From the NCBI GenBank assembly GCA_903927615.1, contig CAIYNU010000022.1, positions 1-64,000 on the forward strand: a stretch of DNA of 64,000 nt. Direction: 5' to 3'. The notes beneath the pieces are model-generated. The model was given only the letters and a program-made list of their open reading frames with translations. It was not told the DNA's origin and did not search any database. The DNA is from an uncultured Rhodospirillales bacterium (GTDB lineage Bacteria; Pseudomonadota; Alphaproteobacteria; Azospirillales; Azospirillaceae). Shown piece after piece: positions 20,079 through 28,890 of the stretch. The translations under genes were made by a program, and so were the position numbers. Positions within the stretch are counted from its first letter, which is position 1. Every line of letters begins with the position of its first letter.

Positions 20079-21142
20079 GGCGGTGCCCCGGGCAGAATCA
20101 GTTTCGCCGACAGGCCCGGCTCCATGGTGGTGACGCTGCCCGCCTGTTCCAGAATCCCGCCGATGCGATCCCGGAAAACCCGTTCCAAAACCGAGGCCCG
20201 GGGCAGTTCGTCGGCGTGGGCGGCCAGGGTCCGCAGTTCGGCGGTCCGAGCCCGGGCGACCGCCACCCGTTCTGCGGCGGCGCCCTCGGCCTGTCGCAAC
20301 AAATGGATGCGCAGGCGGTCGGCCGCCTGGCCGATGGTGGCGGCACTGGTCCGCGCTTCGGCGATGGCCTGTTCGGATCGCTGCGCCGCCGACAGCACAT
20401 CCTGATAGACCGGAGCCAGCACGGCCGGCAACGCGGCCGCAATGTCGATCCGGGCGACCCGAACGCCCAGGCCCGTTCCCACGTCATCCAGGGCTTGAAG
20501 CCGTCGGTTGATCGCGGCCACGATGGCGCCGCGCAACGCCTCACGCCGCGCCGCGGAGGTGGCGCTGGTCGTCGCCTCGGGCCGGGCGACCATCACTCCG
20601 TCAAGGTCGCTCCCGGCGGCGACCGCGGCGATACTGGCCGCCGCCAACCGGTCAAGGGCCGGAGCCAACCGGTCCCGGGCCAGCAGCCAGTCCGGTGCCG
20701 AAGTCACGGTATAGAAAAGCGTGGCCGCCAGCCGGACCAGACCGGCGTCGCCGGTCAGGACGAACGCACTGTTACGGCGCGGGTCCAGCACCGCCGCCAT
20801 GTCGGAGACCTCGCCGACCCCAAAGCGGGTGAGCGGCAACTCGATCAACTGGTCCGGTCCGGGCGCTGTTTCCACCTGCGCGATCGGGGCCGGCCAGGTG
20901 ACGAGCAGCCCGGGGCCCTGCTCCGCCACCACCGCGCCGAAGCGCAAGACCACGGCCTGCATTCCCGGCCCCACCTGCCGGACGCCCGAAGCCAGCCAGG
21001 CCAGGGCCAACCCCGCGACCACCAGGAAGACGGCGACAAAGGCCAGATCGATGGCCTGAACCCAGGCGCCCCGGGGCAACGGGGCAATCTCCGGAACCAT
21101 CTCCGGGGCCGGCGGTTGACTCTCGGTCACCGGTCCGGTCAC
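20075..21142 (-). CDS. SPFH/band-7 membrane protein (HflK/HflC-like) 3
   Basis: A 355-residue protein with one N-terminal membrane anchor (about residues 30-52, DLAFVAVFLVVAGLALAW) followed by an SPFH domain (VGPGMQAVVLRFG, then EQGPGLLVTWPAPI) and an Ala/Arg-rich coiled coil at about 230-310. HflK and HflC form a large membrane cage around FtsH in E. coli; this paralog is shorter in its beta-domain and divergent. It overlaps both neighbours by 4 bases, so expression is tightly coupled. No FtsH gene lies in the cluster. Confidence 0.82.
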   Translation of the reverse strand: MTGPVTESQPPAPEMVPEIAPLPRGAWVQAIDLAFVAVFLVVAGLALAWLASGVRQVGPGMQAVVLRFGAVVAEQGPGLLVTWPAPIAQVETAPGPDQLIELPLTRFGVGEVSDMAAVLDPRRNSAFVLTGDAGLVRLAATLFYTVTSAPDWLLARDRLAPALDRLAAASIAAVAAGSDLDGVMVARPEATTSATSAARREALRGAIVAAINRRLQALDDVGTGLGVRVARIDIAAALPAVLAPVYQDVLSAAQRSEQAIAEARTSAATIGQAADRLRIHLLRQAEGAAAERVAVARARTAELRTLAAHADELPRASVLERVFRDRIGGILEQAGSVTTMEPGLSAKLILPGAPP

Positions 21143-22158
21143 GGCTTTCCTCCCGCCACCGGCGCTGATCTGGCGGATGTCGCCACGCCATCCGACAAAG
21201 CCAGGAAGGGTGCCGCGTCGGTCCGGAGAATCAAATGGGTATTGCCGCGAATGACCTTCTCCAGGGTGTCCAGTGATCTCAGCAGCGTATAAAGCTCCGG
21301 GTCGGCCCGGTAGGCTTCGCCGATCACCCTCGCCGCCTCCAGACGCGACCGGGCTTCGACCTCGGCAGCCTCCTGTTGGGTCCGGGCCTGGAGAATCTGC
21401 GCATCACGCTGGGCGTTCGAGGTGATTTCGGCCGCCTGACGGCGGCCTTCGGCCATGCGCTCCTCGGCTGCCGTTTCGCGCTCGGCGCGCAACCGGTCCA
21501 CCGTGGCCGTCATGGTTTCGGTGGGCAGGGTCAGCCGCTCCAATCCGACCTGCCGGATGTCGACACCATAGGTCTTAAGCGCCTGATCGGCCATCCGCTC
21601 CCGCAACCGCGCTTCACAGGCGTCGAGCCGTAGCCGCGAAGAGTCGGTGTTCAGCAGGCTGGCAAGATCGAACGTCCCCGCCGTCACCTCCAAAGATGAA
21701 CCCAGGAAGGTCCGTAGTTGTCGGGCGGCATCATCCGGCCGATTGCGCACACTTTGCAAGAAACGCCGAATGGCGACTGGTTCAGCGGGAACCTGCCAGG
21801 CGACATAAGCTTGCATCAGCACCCGCAGGCCGTCCGAAGTCCCGACATCCAGCAGCCCGCTCGATGTGGTATGCAGGCGAAGATCGACTTCGACAGTGGC
21901 CTCGACGGGAGCCGGCAGCTTCCAATGCAAACCGGGGTCAGTGTAAATGCGCACCGGCTCACCGAAGCGGGTCACCACCACCGCGGTTCCGGCCCCAACC
22001 ATCACCGTCGCCGATGCCAATCCCGCCGCCGCCAGTAATAACACCGCGATGGAAAACCGCAGCAACCGCCCCCAACCCGGGCGGGCGGGCGGATCGGACC
22101 GGCCATTGTGGTGATCGTGCCCGTGATCATGACTGAAACAGGCGTGAGCCCCGGTCAT
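21139..22158 (-). CDS. SPFH/band-7 protein (HflC-like) 2 with His-rich N-terminus
   Basis: A 339-residue HflC-like protein. After a His/Asp-rich cytosolic leader (SHDHGHDHHNG, residues 9-19) comes one membrane segment (about 33-55) and an SPFH domain (VVVTRFGEP, DPGLHWKLPAPVE, then the coiled-coil AERETAAEERMAEGRRQAAEI and the HflC-like end YTLLRSLDTLEKVIRGNTHLIL). ATG 22158 has AAAGGA 9 bases upstream. The long frame to 22437 runs back into the previous gene and is rejected. The histidine cluster could bind transition metal, in keeping with the metal ATPase encoded in the same operon. Confidence 0.85.
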   Translation of the reverse strand: MTGAHACFSHDHGHDHHNGRSDPPARPGWGRLLRFSIAVLLLAAAGLASATVMVGAGTAVVVTRFGEPVRIYTDPGLHWKLPAPVEATVEVDLRLHTTSSGLLDVGTSDGLRVLMQAYVAWQVPAEPVAIRRFLQSVRNRPDDAARQLRTFLGSSLEVTAGTFDLASLLNTDSSRLRLDACEARLRERMADQALKTYGVDIRQVGLERLTLPTETMTATVDRLRAERETAAEERMAEGRRQAAEITSNAQRDAQILQARTQQEAAEVEARSRLEAARVIGEAYRADPELYTLLRSLDTLEKVIRGNTHLILRTDAAPFLALSDGVATSARSAPVAGGKP

Positions 22159-22300
22159 CTTATCATCCTTTCCGAGCGTTCCCCCGACACCACCGGCGGG
22201 CGTAAAGACTGACCCCGCCGGAGCCTGGCGCTTGCCCCGCCTAAGACCGAGCGCCTTTGGAAACCGTGACTTGATAAGGAAGGCCGGACCAGGATCACCA

Positions 22301-24337
22301 TCAGGGTCCGTCCTCCGGATTGGCTGGGCTTGGGGCTTCGGGCGCCCCGGCGGCGGGCGGCGGGGACACCGGCGACGGCGTCTGGCCGACCGGGATGTCG
22401 GCGTCGGCGGCGTCGGATGCCGCGGGATTGCTGGCACCGAAGCTTCTGAAATCCAATGTGGTGTCGCCCTGGAGCGCGATCCGGCGATCGATCACGGTCA
22501 AGGTGCTGGCGGCCAGACTCCGTTCCAGGACCCGAAGCCGGCGGTCGAGCGCAAGTCCGTCACCCGCTTCCCGTTGGGCCTGGACATCCGCCAGAAAGCG
22601 AATGCGATCGATGGCGGCATTGGCCTTCATTTCCCCGGCGCGGGTCGCCGCAAGGTTGAGGGTCATGGTCGCCTTTTCCCGGGCTTCACCGGTGAGGGTA
22701 ATCGCGGTCCGGTGCTCGTTGGCCAGCTCGGCCGCCGCCCGGATTTCGGCGGCCTGAACCCCATGGTAGGCCCGCGCAGCGCCGGGGGGCGGATGAATGG
22801 CGTCGATCACCACGCCCAGTAACTCCAGGCCACTGCCCGCCTCGTCCAGACCGCGCTGGAGCGCAACCACCATTTCCTGTTGCAACCGGCTGGTATCTTC
22901 GCGCAACAGGCCCGACAGCGTCCGGGAGGACAGGGTATGGACCAACCAGGCGCCGGCGTAGGCCCGCACCAGGGCTTCGGGATCGGCGACCGCGGTCTGG
23001 GCGGCGATGGCCGCCCGGTCAGTCATGGCGATGCGGTAGACCAGGCGCAGATCCAGGTCCACCACCTCGAACGCCTCATTCCCGCTGTCGGCCTCGCTCC
23101 GGGTTCTGGTTCTGGTTCCGGTCCCGGCACCCGGCACCAGATAGGACATCTCGGAGGGATGGGCCTCAACCCACAGTCGGTCGGCGTCGGTGGGCGCCGG
23201 ACCGTCCACCACGCCCCCCGCCACCGCATCGGTGGCGGGTTGGTTCCCGTCTCCGGGTTCGACCGGCAAGGCCACCGCCATTTCATGGACCGTGCCATAC
23301 TCGGTGGGGCGAACGATTCCGAACGGCCAGGGCCAATGGACCGACAGGCCTGGACCCAACACCGCCACCGGAGCGCCCCATCGCTGGTAAACCCCACGCT
23401 GATCGGGACCCAGCGCCGTCAGGGCGGTCACGGCCCACGCCACGATCCCCAGGCCGAACGCCAGCGGCAATGCCGCTTGCCGGATGAAACCCAGCGCCCA
23501 ACTCCGGGACAGGTCGATGCCGAAGCGATCAACCAGCGTGGCCCCCAAGCCACTCCGGCCCCCGCCGCACCGATCCAACACCAGTGCCGCCAGACTATTG
23601 TCCACCAGCGCCCGAACTTCGGAGGATCGAGCGGGCGGCGCGAATAAACGGGCGCCGGCCCGAAGCAGCGTCTCGAGAGCGATGAAGCCGGTCAGTCCGC
23701 CGAGCCCGCGGACCAGCCACTGCGCGGCCGAAACGCCCGCACTCATCGCCACCACCGCCAAACCGCCGCCGGCGAGCGCCAGCAACGGCAGCCGTAGCAA
23801 CCGGGCCAGGGCCGCCGCCTCGGGAAACTCGGGACCGGCGGCGGCAAGATGGCGTTCGAAAACCAGCAGCGGAAACCCCAACACCGCCGCCCCACCCAAC
23901 AGCAGCAGCAGCAGCGACGGCGAGGTTCCTTCGATCCCGTCTGCCGCGATCGGCTTCCAGCTTGCACCGATCGCGGCGACGATTGCCGCCTCGGCCAGCG
24001 CCGCCGACAACGCTGCCTGGGGCCAGCCCCCCAGCCAAGCCAGCCGAGGCGCGGTTTTCTCACCGCCCGCCCGCGCCTGTAGGATGATGGCGGCCGGGAC
24101 CAAGCCGGCCGAGACAATCATCAGGGACGCAGCCATGACCAGCGCTGCGTGTACCGCACCCGATCCGATCCGCCCGACCAAGGCCGGCACCACGCCCGCC
24201 GTAGCCAGGGCGCAACCGGCGGCCAATACCGCCACCGCTCCGGCCGCGAGCCCCCATCGCCACCGCCTTGCGCCGGTTTCCAAAGACTGACCGGGTTCAA
24301 CGGCAACGTGCCGCAATGACGGCGATGGCACGATCAT
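22301..24337 (-). CDS. Large HflK-like SPFH protein with multi-span N-terminal domain
   Basis: A 678-residue protein. Residues about 28-300 contain five to seven predicted membrane helices (GLAAGAVAVLAAGCALATAG, ALVMAASLMIVSAG, LLLLLLGGAAVLGFPLLVF). A HflK-type SPFH domain follows (GPDQRGVYQRWGAPVAVLG, then GLSVHWPWPFGIVRPTEYG), with a coiled coil at about 540-610 and a Pro/Ala-rich tail. E. coli HflK is about 420 residues with one membrane anchor, so the N-terminal part is an addition. It is first in the operon, with a 142-bp gap before the HflC-like gene. Function is unknown; it could build a membrane microdomain for the ATPase. Confidence 0.82.
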   Translation of the reverse strand: MIVPSPSLRHVAVEPGQSLETGARRWRWGLAAGAVAVLAAGCALATAGVVPALVGRIGSGAVHAALVMAASLMIVSAGLVPAAIILQARAGGEKTAPRLAWLGGWPQAALSAALAEAAIVAAIGASWKPIAADGIEGTSPSLLLLLLGGAAVLGFPLLVFERHLAAAGPEFPEAAALARLLRLPLLALAGGGLAVVAMSAGVSAAQWLVRGLGGLTGFIALETLLRAGARLFAPPARSSEVRALVDNSLAALVLDRCGGGRSGLGATLVDRFGIDLSRSWALGFIRQAALPLAFGLGIVAWAVTALTALGPDQRGVYQRWGAPVAVLGPGLSVHWPWPFGIVRPTEYGTVHEMAVALPVEPGDGNQPATDAVAGGVVDGPAPTDADRLWVEAHPSEMSYLVPGAGTGTRTRTRSEADSGNEAFEVVDLDLRLVYRIAMTDRAAIAAQTAVADPEALVRAYAGAWLVHTLSSRTLSGLLREDTSRLQQEMVVALQRGLDEAGSGLELLGVVIDAIHPPPGAARAYHGVQAAEIRAAAELANEHRTAITLTGEAREKATMTLNLAATRAGEMKANAAIDRIRFLADVQAQREAGDGLALDRRLRVLERSLAASTLTVIDRRIALQGDTTLDFRSFGASNPAASDAADADIPVGQTPSPVSPPPAAGAPEAPSPANPEDGP

Positions 24338-24527
24338 AGGGGATCCCAACCGGCAGTAGCGTCCCGTTCGTGACCGGGGCGCGCCATTTCCGGCAATGGA
24401 CTCGCGGTCATGAACAACATCGACACGACATCAGTACCGTAATCGGGTCGGCATTGGATATCTCTATTCACTCGAACGGGCTGCGTAATCGGGTCACCCC
24501 ACCGTCGCACCCGCCGGAATCCATCCG

Positions 24528-25796
24528 TTAGCCTCCGAACACGCCCGAAAGGCCGGCATAAAGTCCAAAGCCGGCCGTCGCCACGATCACCATGCCGACC
24601 ACCCAAGCATAAGCCCCGCTCAGACGATGCGGTGCCGGCAACGCCCGGCGCGCGAGCATGAACAAAAAGCCAAGCACAATCGGAAGCAACATCGCGTTCA
24701 TCACCTCGACCGCGACCGAAAGACTCACGAGATTGAAGCCAGAACAAACGATCAGACCGGCCAAAAACAGCCCTGCGGTGAAGATGCCGTAGAACCACGG
24801 CGCCTCCCGCGGGTGGTCCGACAGCGAGCGACGGTATCCCGCCACCTCACCCAACCCCCAAGCGGCGGTCAGGCAGACTACAATGGTCGCCACCAACGCC
24901 GCACCGCTGATGCCGAACGCAAACACGATCCGGCCGGTGGAATCGCCCAGAAAGGGTGTTAGGGCATTGGCGATTTGCGGAACGTCATCCAGGCTGGCGT
25001 CGGGTCTGGATTGGCCGATGGTGGCCGCCACCGCAATCAGCACCGCCGCCATCACCAACTGGGTCAAGATGGCTCCGAGTGCAGTATCCCAGCGCAACAC
25101 CTTCAAATGAACAACCGTCAGGCCCTTATCAACCACAGCCGACTGTTGATAAAAGACCATCCAGGGCATGATCACGGCACCGATATTCGCCGCCGCCAGG
25201 TACAAAAAACCATTATCGCCCAATGGCAACGCGGCCAACTGGGCGGTGACCTGGGCCAGATCGGGTGTCGCCTGCACCGCCACGCCCAGGAAGACCAGTT
25301 CAAAGAGTCCGAACAGAATGGCGATCCGCTCCACCGACCGGTACGAACCCGTATAAACCACGAACACAATCATGGCGATGGTCATCCCCAGCATCAGCCA
25401 GACCGGCACCCCGAACAACTGCGCGACCCCGGCCAGTCCGCTAAACTGAGTGACCAGGGCGCCCAAGCAGGCCAACGCCATGGTCGACACCGAAAGCCAC
25501 GCCCACCCCCGGCCGAATCGCTCCCGAATCAATTCACCATGGCCACGACCCGTCACCACCCCCAGGCGAACGGTCAATTCTTGCACGATATACAGGATCG
25601 GAATTAAAATCAGTTGCAGCAACAACAGCTTATAGCCCCACTGGGCCCCGCTCTGGGCGGCCGTGATAACACTGCCGGCGTCGGTATCCGCCAACATCAC
25701 CACCAGGCCGGGACCGGCGATGGCCAACACCTGACGCCAGCCGAAACTCATGGGCCCCTTCGTGCCAGTGGTCATGTCTTCGGAGCTTACGGTCAT
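24528..25796 (-). CDS. NRAMP-family divalent metal transporter (variant site)
   Basis: A 422-residue, 11-helix transporter of the SLC11/NRAMP fold. The helix-1 metal motif, DPGN in classical MntH, reads DTDAGS here (residues 37-42); helix 6 reads GAVIMPWM, keeping the Ala-x-x-Met-Pro pattern but with Trp in place of the usual His. This points to a distinct NRAMP subgroup, so Mn2+ or Fe2+ is likely but not certain. ATG 25796 is chosen over the longer frame to 25871. A Fur-box-like palindrome lies 86 bases upstream, and the SPFH-ATPase operon starts 190 bases downstream on the same strand. Confidence 0.88.
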   Translation of the reverse strand: MTVSSEDMTTGTKGPMSFGWRQVLAIAGPGLVVMLADTDAGSVITAAQSGAQWGYKLLLLQLILIPILYIVQELTVRLGVVTGRGHGELIRERFGRGWAWLSVSTMALACLGALVTQFSGLAGVAQLFGVPVWLMLGMTIAMIVFVVYTGSYRSVERIAILFGLFELVFLGVAVQATPDLAQVTAQLAALPLGDNGFLYLAAANIGAVIMPWMVFYQQSAVVDKGLTVVHLKVLRWDTALGAILTQLVMAAVLIAVAATIGQSRPDASLDDVPQIANALTPFLGDSTGRIVFAFGISGAALVATIVVCLTAAWGLGEVAGYRRSLSDHPREAPWFYGIFTAGLFLAGLIVCSGFNLVSLSVAVEVMNAMLLPIVLGFLFMLARRALPAPHRLSGAYAWVVGMVIVATAGFGLYAGLSGVFGG

Positions 25797-25881
25797 TTTT
25801 CTGGATTCCTGCAATGGCCGGAGCTTGGGGCAATCGACGACGGGCGGCCTCACCGGATACGACCCTGGCATCCTATGGAAA

Positions 25882-25896
25882 TGAGAACGATTTGCA
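25882..25896 (-). promoter_or_regulatory. Fur/Mur-box-like operator of the NRAMP gene
   Basis: TGAGAACGATTTGCA (reverse TGCAAATCGTTCTCA) is a 7-1-7 imperfect palindrome close to the Fur consensus TGATAATnATTATCA. In alphaproteobacteria the Fur homolog often acts as the manganese sensor Mur. The position before a metal uptake gene supports the call; binding is inferred. Confidence 0.5.
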
Positions 25897-26052
25897 AGTG
25901 CGGAAATGCGATGGAACGGGATCGAAGTATTCTAATCACAGAGCACATGCCGCCGCATCACCCTCGACGCCCTTCGCTAAATTACTACCCAATGTTGTAT
26001 TAGTGAAATTTTTACTTATTGCCTTTGGCGACGACCCGGGTATGATACCGGC

Positions 26053-26274
26053 ATGACAAATCTGACCCAAAGCTCGATCAGGAGCAATCCTTTGGCTGAA
26101 CGAAAGGACGCCGAAACCTTCGAGCGTGGTTGGGCGCTCCATGCCTTTCGGGAGGGCATGGAGGCGGCGAAACGAAAGCGGCCGATCATCACCAACCCCT
26201 ACCGGCCGGGAAGCGACCGGGCCCTGCTGTGGGAGAGCGGTTGGAAAGAGGGATTCAGCCTTTACGGCGGGTGA
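26053..26274 (+). CDS. RMF/CrpP-like small protein
   Basis: A 73-residue basic protein whose C-terminal half follows the ribosome modulation factor/CrpP pattern: an FxxG helix (AFREGMEAA), NPYRPGSD where RMF has CPY, and a closing WESGWKEGF. RMF dimerises and silences ribosomes in stationary phase; related small proteins in other bacteria have other roles. The ATG lacks a strong Shine-Dalgarno sequence. It is divergent from the NRAMP gene. Confidence 0.6.
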   Translation: MTNLTQSSIRSNPLAERKDAETFERGWALHAFREGMEAAKRKRPIITNPYRPGSDRALLWESGWKEGFSLYGG

Positions 26275-26346
26275 CGCCCCAGATCGACATGGGTTCGGCC
26301 TGTGATCGGGAAGACCTGTGCCGCGCCTGTCGCCACCGCCCCGGAT

Positions 26347-26805
26347 TTATTCGCTCTCACGCCAGCCTGGAGCCAGGGCTTGGAGTCCGACGTCGGATTT
26401 GGCCGACCGGGACCGTTGCGGTGGTGCCTCGGCACGAATGGCAAAACGATCGATTTGCCGGTCAACCAGAAACAGACTGGCGCAACTCCCGTCCTCAACG
26501 GTCGCCAGCCAGATATGCGTAAAATAGGTTTTTTGGCGATACGACTCACCGGGTTCCAAATTCCGGTAAACTACCCGGTTGCCCTGATAATTAATCCAAT
26601 AGATATGAACCGAATTACTGAGATAGTTGGTGATCGTGATCGTTGCCTCCTGACCATAGGTCATCGAGTGGGCACCATCGACCTTATCGCAACTCTCCGT
26701 CACGGCACCGGCGGGCGCAGCCGTCACCATCAGCATTGCGGCCACGGCACCGATCACCGCCGCCCAGCGCGGCTTGGACACATCGCCCCCCGAAAAAGTC
26801 CTCAT
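26347..26805 (-). CDS. Exported protein with VHL beta domain-like module
   Basis: A 152-residue protein with a Sec signal peptide (cleavage likely after TAAPAGA) and a single small beta domain. The segment NSVHIYWINYQGNRVVYRNL with PGESYRQKTYFTHIWLA follows the spacing of the von Hippel-Lindau beta domain (short loop, YP.L.PG, HxWL). VHL-like domains occur in secreted bacterial proteins as protein-binding modules. ATG 26805 follows GGGGACC. It lies 18 bases downstream of the next gene's stop, so the two are co-transcribed. The last 25 residues are low complexity. Confidence 0.65.
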   Translation of the reverse strand: MRTFSGGDVSKPRWAAVIGAVAAMLMVTAAPAGAVTESCDKVDGAHSMTYGQEATITITNYLSNSVHIYWINYQGNRVVYRNLEPGESYRQKTYFTHIWLATVEDGSCASLFLVDRQIDRFAIRAEAPPQRSRSAKSDVGLQALAPGWRESE

Positions 26806-26822
26806 CACGGGTCCCCAACTAC

Positions 26823-27596
26823 TCAAAATGCCTCTGGTTTCAAGTGAAAGTCATCGGGTCGCTCGATATCTTCGATATATGACAACATTAACGTCGTAAT
26901 CTTGAGCGCCGGCACCAGCGGTGCGCCGCCGCTATCGGTCGGTGCGCTGAGCTTTTCGCCTGCCAGAACCAACAACACCACATGATGGTGGCGATCCTTA
27001 CCCCGGAATACCACCGTCGAGCCGTCTGCCAGTTGCCAGTTCAGCAGCATATCCGCCGGTCTGAAGGGCTTGGTCAGAAAATGCGCTCTGAGCATGTCTG
27101 CGGCATCGATCAGGGCCTCCGAGGACCGCTCGACCCCAGCGGCAGCTCCCCAGGCAATATTGACTTGGATCAATTTTTTGGATTGGAAACCGAAAACATA
27201 CGATATCTTACCTTTTCCTGAGACCGACAAAAGATCATCAACCGCGACCTGAAGAGACGTGGTTTTATCAAGATCATCATTGGCAGTGACGATCTCACTA
27301 TCGCCATTGCCGAAGTCCGATCGAATACCTTTTCTAACTTCGCTTTCGGTCATGCCAAAATGAGCTGAACGAAATCCGGGAATCTCGACAACCTTAGCCG
27401 CCGCCGGCCCGGACTCCCCGGTCAGTGCCGGAGCGATGTCCGCGGCCGGCGGCGGAACCGGAGGCGGCGCGGCCTTGGTCGCCGGCGCCGGCTTTGATGA
27501 CGCCCGGACAGGGTCAAAGGGGACCGGGCCAAAGAGCATTGCGGCAAAGCCGCAGGTCACCGCCAGCTTCAAAACCCTGATGAACCGGCCAGACAT
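26823..27596 (-). CDS. Exported hypothetical protein
   Basis: A 257-residue protein with a signal peptide (LAVTCGFAAMLFGPVPFDPVRA), a Pro/Ala-rich linker (residues about 33-60) and a globular part beginning VEIPGFRSAHFGMTESEVRKGI, the start of a common periplasmic fold in alphaproteobacteria with no assigned function. It probably shares a promoter with the VHL-like gene just downstream. The broad neighbourhood of metal transport may be coincidence. Confidence 0.7.
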   Translation of the reverse strand: MSGRFIRVLKLAVTCGFAAMLFGPVPFDPVRASSKPAPATKAAPPPVPPPAADIAPALTGESGPAAAKVVEIPGFRSAHFGMTESEVRKGIRSDFGNGDSEIVTANDDLDKTTSLQVAVDDLLSVSGKGKISYVFGFQSKKLIQVNIAWGAAAGVERSSEALIDAADMLRAHFLTKPFRPADMLLNWQLADGSTVVFRGKDRHHHVVLLVLAGEKLSAPTDSGGAPLVPALKITTLMLSYIEDIERPDDFHLKPEAF

Positions 27597-27678
27597 TTCA
27601 ACACCTCATACCAATACGCATAATGACTGATATTCATTCCAAGCGGGCTGAGAGGACATTCCGAATGCCTGCATGGTA

Positions 27679-28578
27679 TCAGAACTTCTGCCCCGACGGT
27701 GCCACCACCGCCGGTTCAACCCGGCGGCATTGCCCGGCTTCGGTAAAGAATTGGTAGGTTCCCTGACTGACGTTCCGATCCATAACCCTGAGTATTTTGG
27801 TGAAGGCGCCTTTCTGACGGTTGAGTTCGATACTAATGGCGTCGACTTGAAAAACGCCGTTGCTCAGCATGCCAAAAGACAAGTCCATAGATTTCAACGT
27901 ATATAAAACATCAGTCGTGGTCATGGAATACTGTTCATTTACCGATTCCGTGGTGCCAAGCCGATTTTTGCGATAAGGAACGTTGGCGGTCCCGGCTGCG
28001 AGATCCAGAATGATTGGCCACTGATCGCCCCGGCTGAAATAAGGTTGCACCGAGCCGGCTTCGTCTTCCATGCTGGTGCTGGCGCCATCGGTGACCGAGC
28101 ACCACAACATCCGATTGCACCGTGTCAACGGCTTAACTTTTTCTCCCGTCTTGGTGTTGATTCCGTTGATCACCCACTCTTCGACTTTGCCGCCTTGAGT
28201 CCGCCCCTTGTATTCGGTTTGCACCGTATCTTTGTCGGTAAACGAGACCACCCAGGCGTAATAGGCGTCGACCGGCAGATAGTGCAAATAAATATGGTAC
28301 ACGCGCCCGATCTGTCGCACCGCCAGTATCTTATTGTTCTCGTCGTCCGGGATCAGCTCGGTTGGGTTGAGTTTTTTGGCACAATCGACATCCCACTTTC
28401 CCTTGAGCTGTTCGACCGCCGTGTGATCCAGGCTGCCGAGATAATTGTTGCCGTTCCGCACGCAATTGAGGAAGCCGAGGTCCACCACCCGGCCCTCGGG
28501 CGACAGGCACTCGGCCCCTGCCCAACCGCTCATCAGCCACACCAGAGCCGCGGCCACCACCAGAGCCGTCTTGATCAT
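27679..28578 (-). CDS. Exported hypothetical protein
   Basis: A 299-residue protein with a signal peptide (TALVVAAALVWLMSGWAGA, cleavage before ECLSPEG) and about six cysteines, suggesting disulfides in the periplasm. No family recognised. ATG 28578 (MIKTAL) is preferred as it directly precedes the signal peptide and has GAGTGGGG upstream; an ATG at 28593 is possible. Likely first gene of the three exported-protein operon. Confidence 0.65.
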   Translation of the reverse strand: MIKTALVVAAALVWLMSGWAGAECLSPEGRVVDLGFLNCVRNGNNYLGSLDHTAVEQLKGKWDVDCAKKLNPTELIPDDENNKILAVRQIGRVYHIYLHYLPVDAYYAWVVSFTDKDTVQTEYKGRTQGGKVEEWVINGINTKTGEKVKPLTRCNRMLWCSVTDGASTSMEDEAGSVQPYFSRGDQWPIILDLAAGTANVPYRKNRLGTTESVNEQYSMTTTDVLYTLKSMDLSFGMLSNGVFQVDAISIELNRQKGAFTKILRVMDRNVSQGTYQFFTEAGQCRRVEPAVVAPSGQKF

Positions 28579-28890
28579 GGGTGCCCCACTCATGGAATGG
28601 GTCCTCGGTGCCGAGGAGCCGTGCCGTTGGCCATCATCTCTCCAGACTAATCTCAACGTCAGTCCGAAAGCAAGAAGTGCGTCGTCCCGTCACAGCCCGT
28701 CCGCCCGGATGCGGATCCCGTGGTCTGACCGGAGCGTTCCGGGACCGACCCGATACCGGGTCCAAGTTACAATGATATTCTCGACTGCGCATGGTTTGTC
28801 AGACCGGACTGACTGAAACGGTGTGATGATTTCCCAATACTGTCTTTATGACGGCGCGTTTTGATGTCAGCAGTATCTTAGTTTAGAAGA
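28579..28890. other. Gene-free stretch
   Basis: No supported gene; no CRISPR-like repeats despite the neighbouring Cas3 stub. Confidence 0.4.

Noticed and set aside
28579-28890. CRISPR array near the Cas3 stub
   Set aside because: No regularly spaced repeats are present here or elsewhere in the window.
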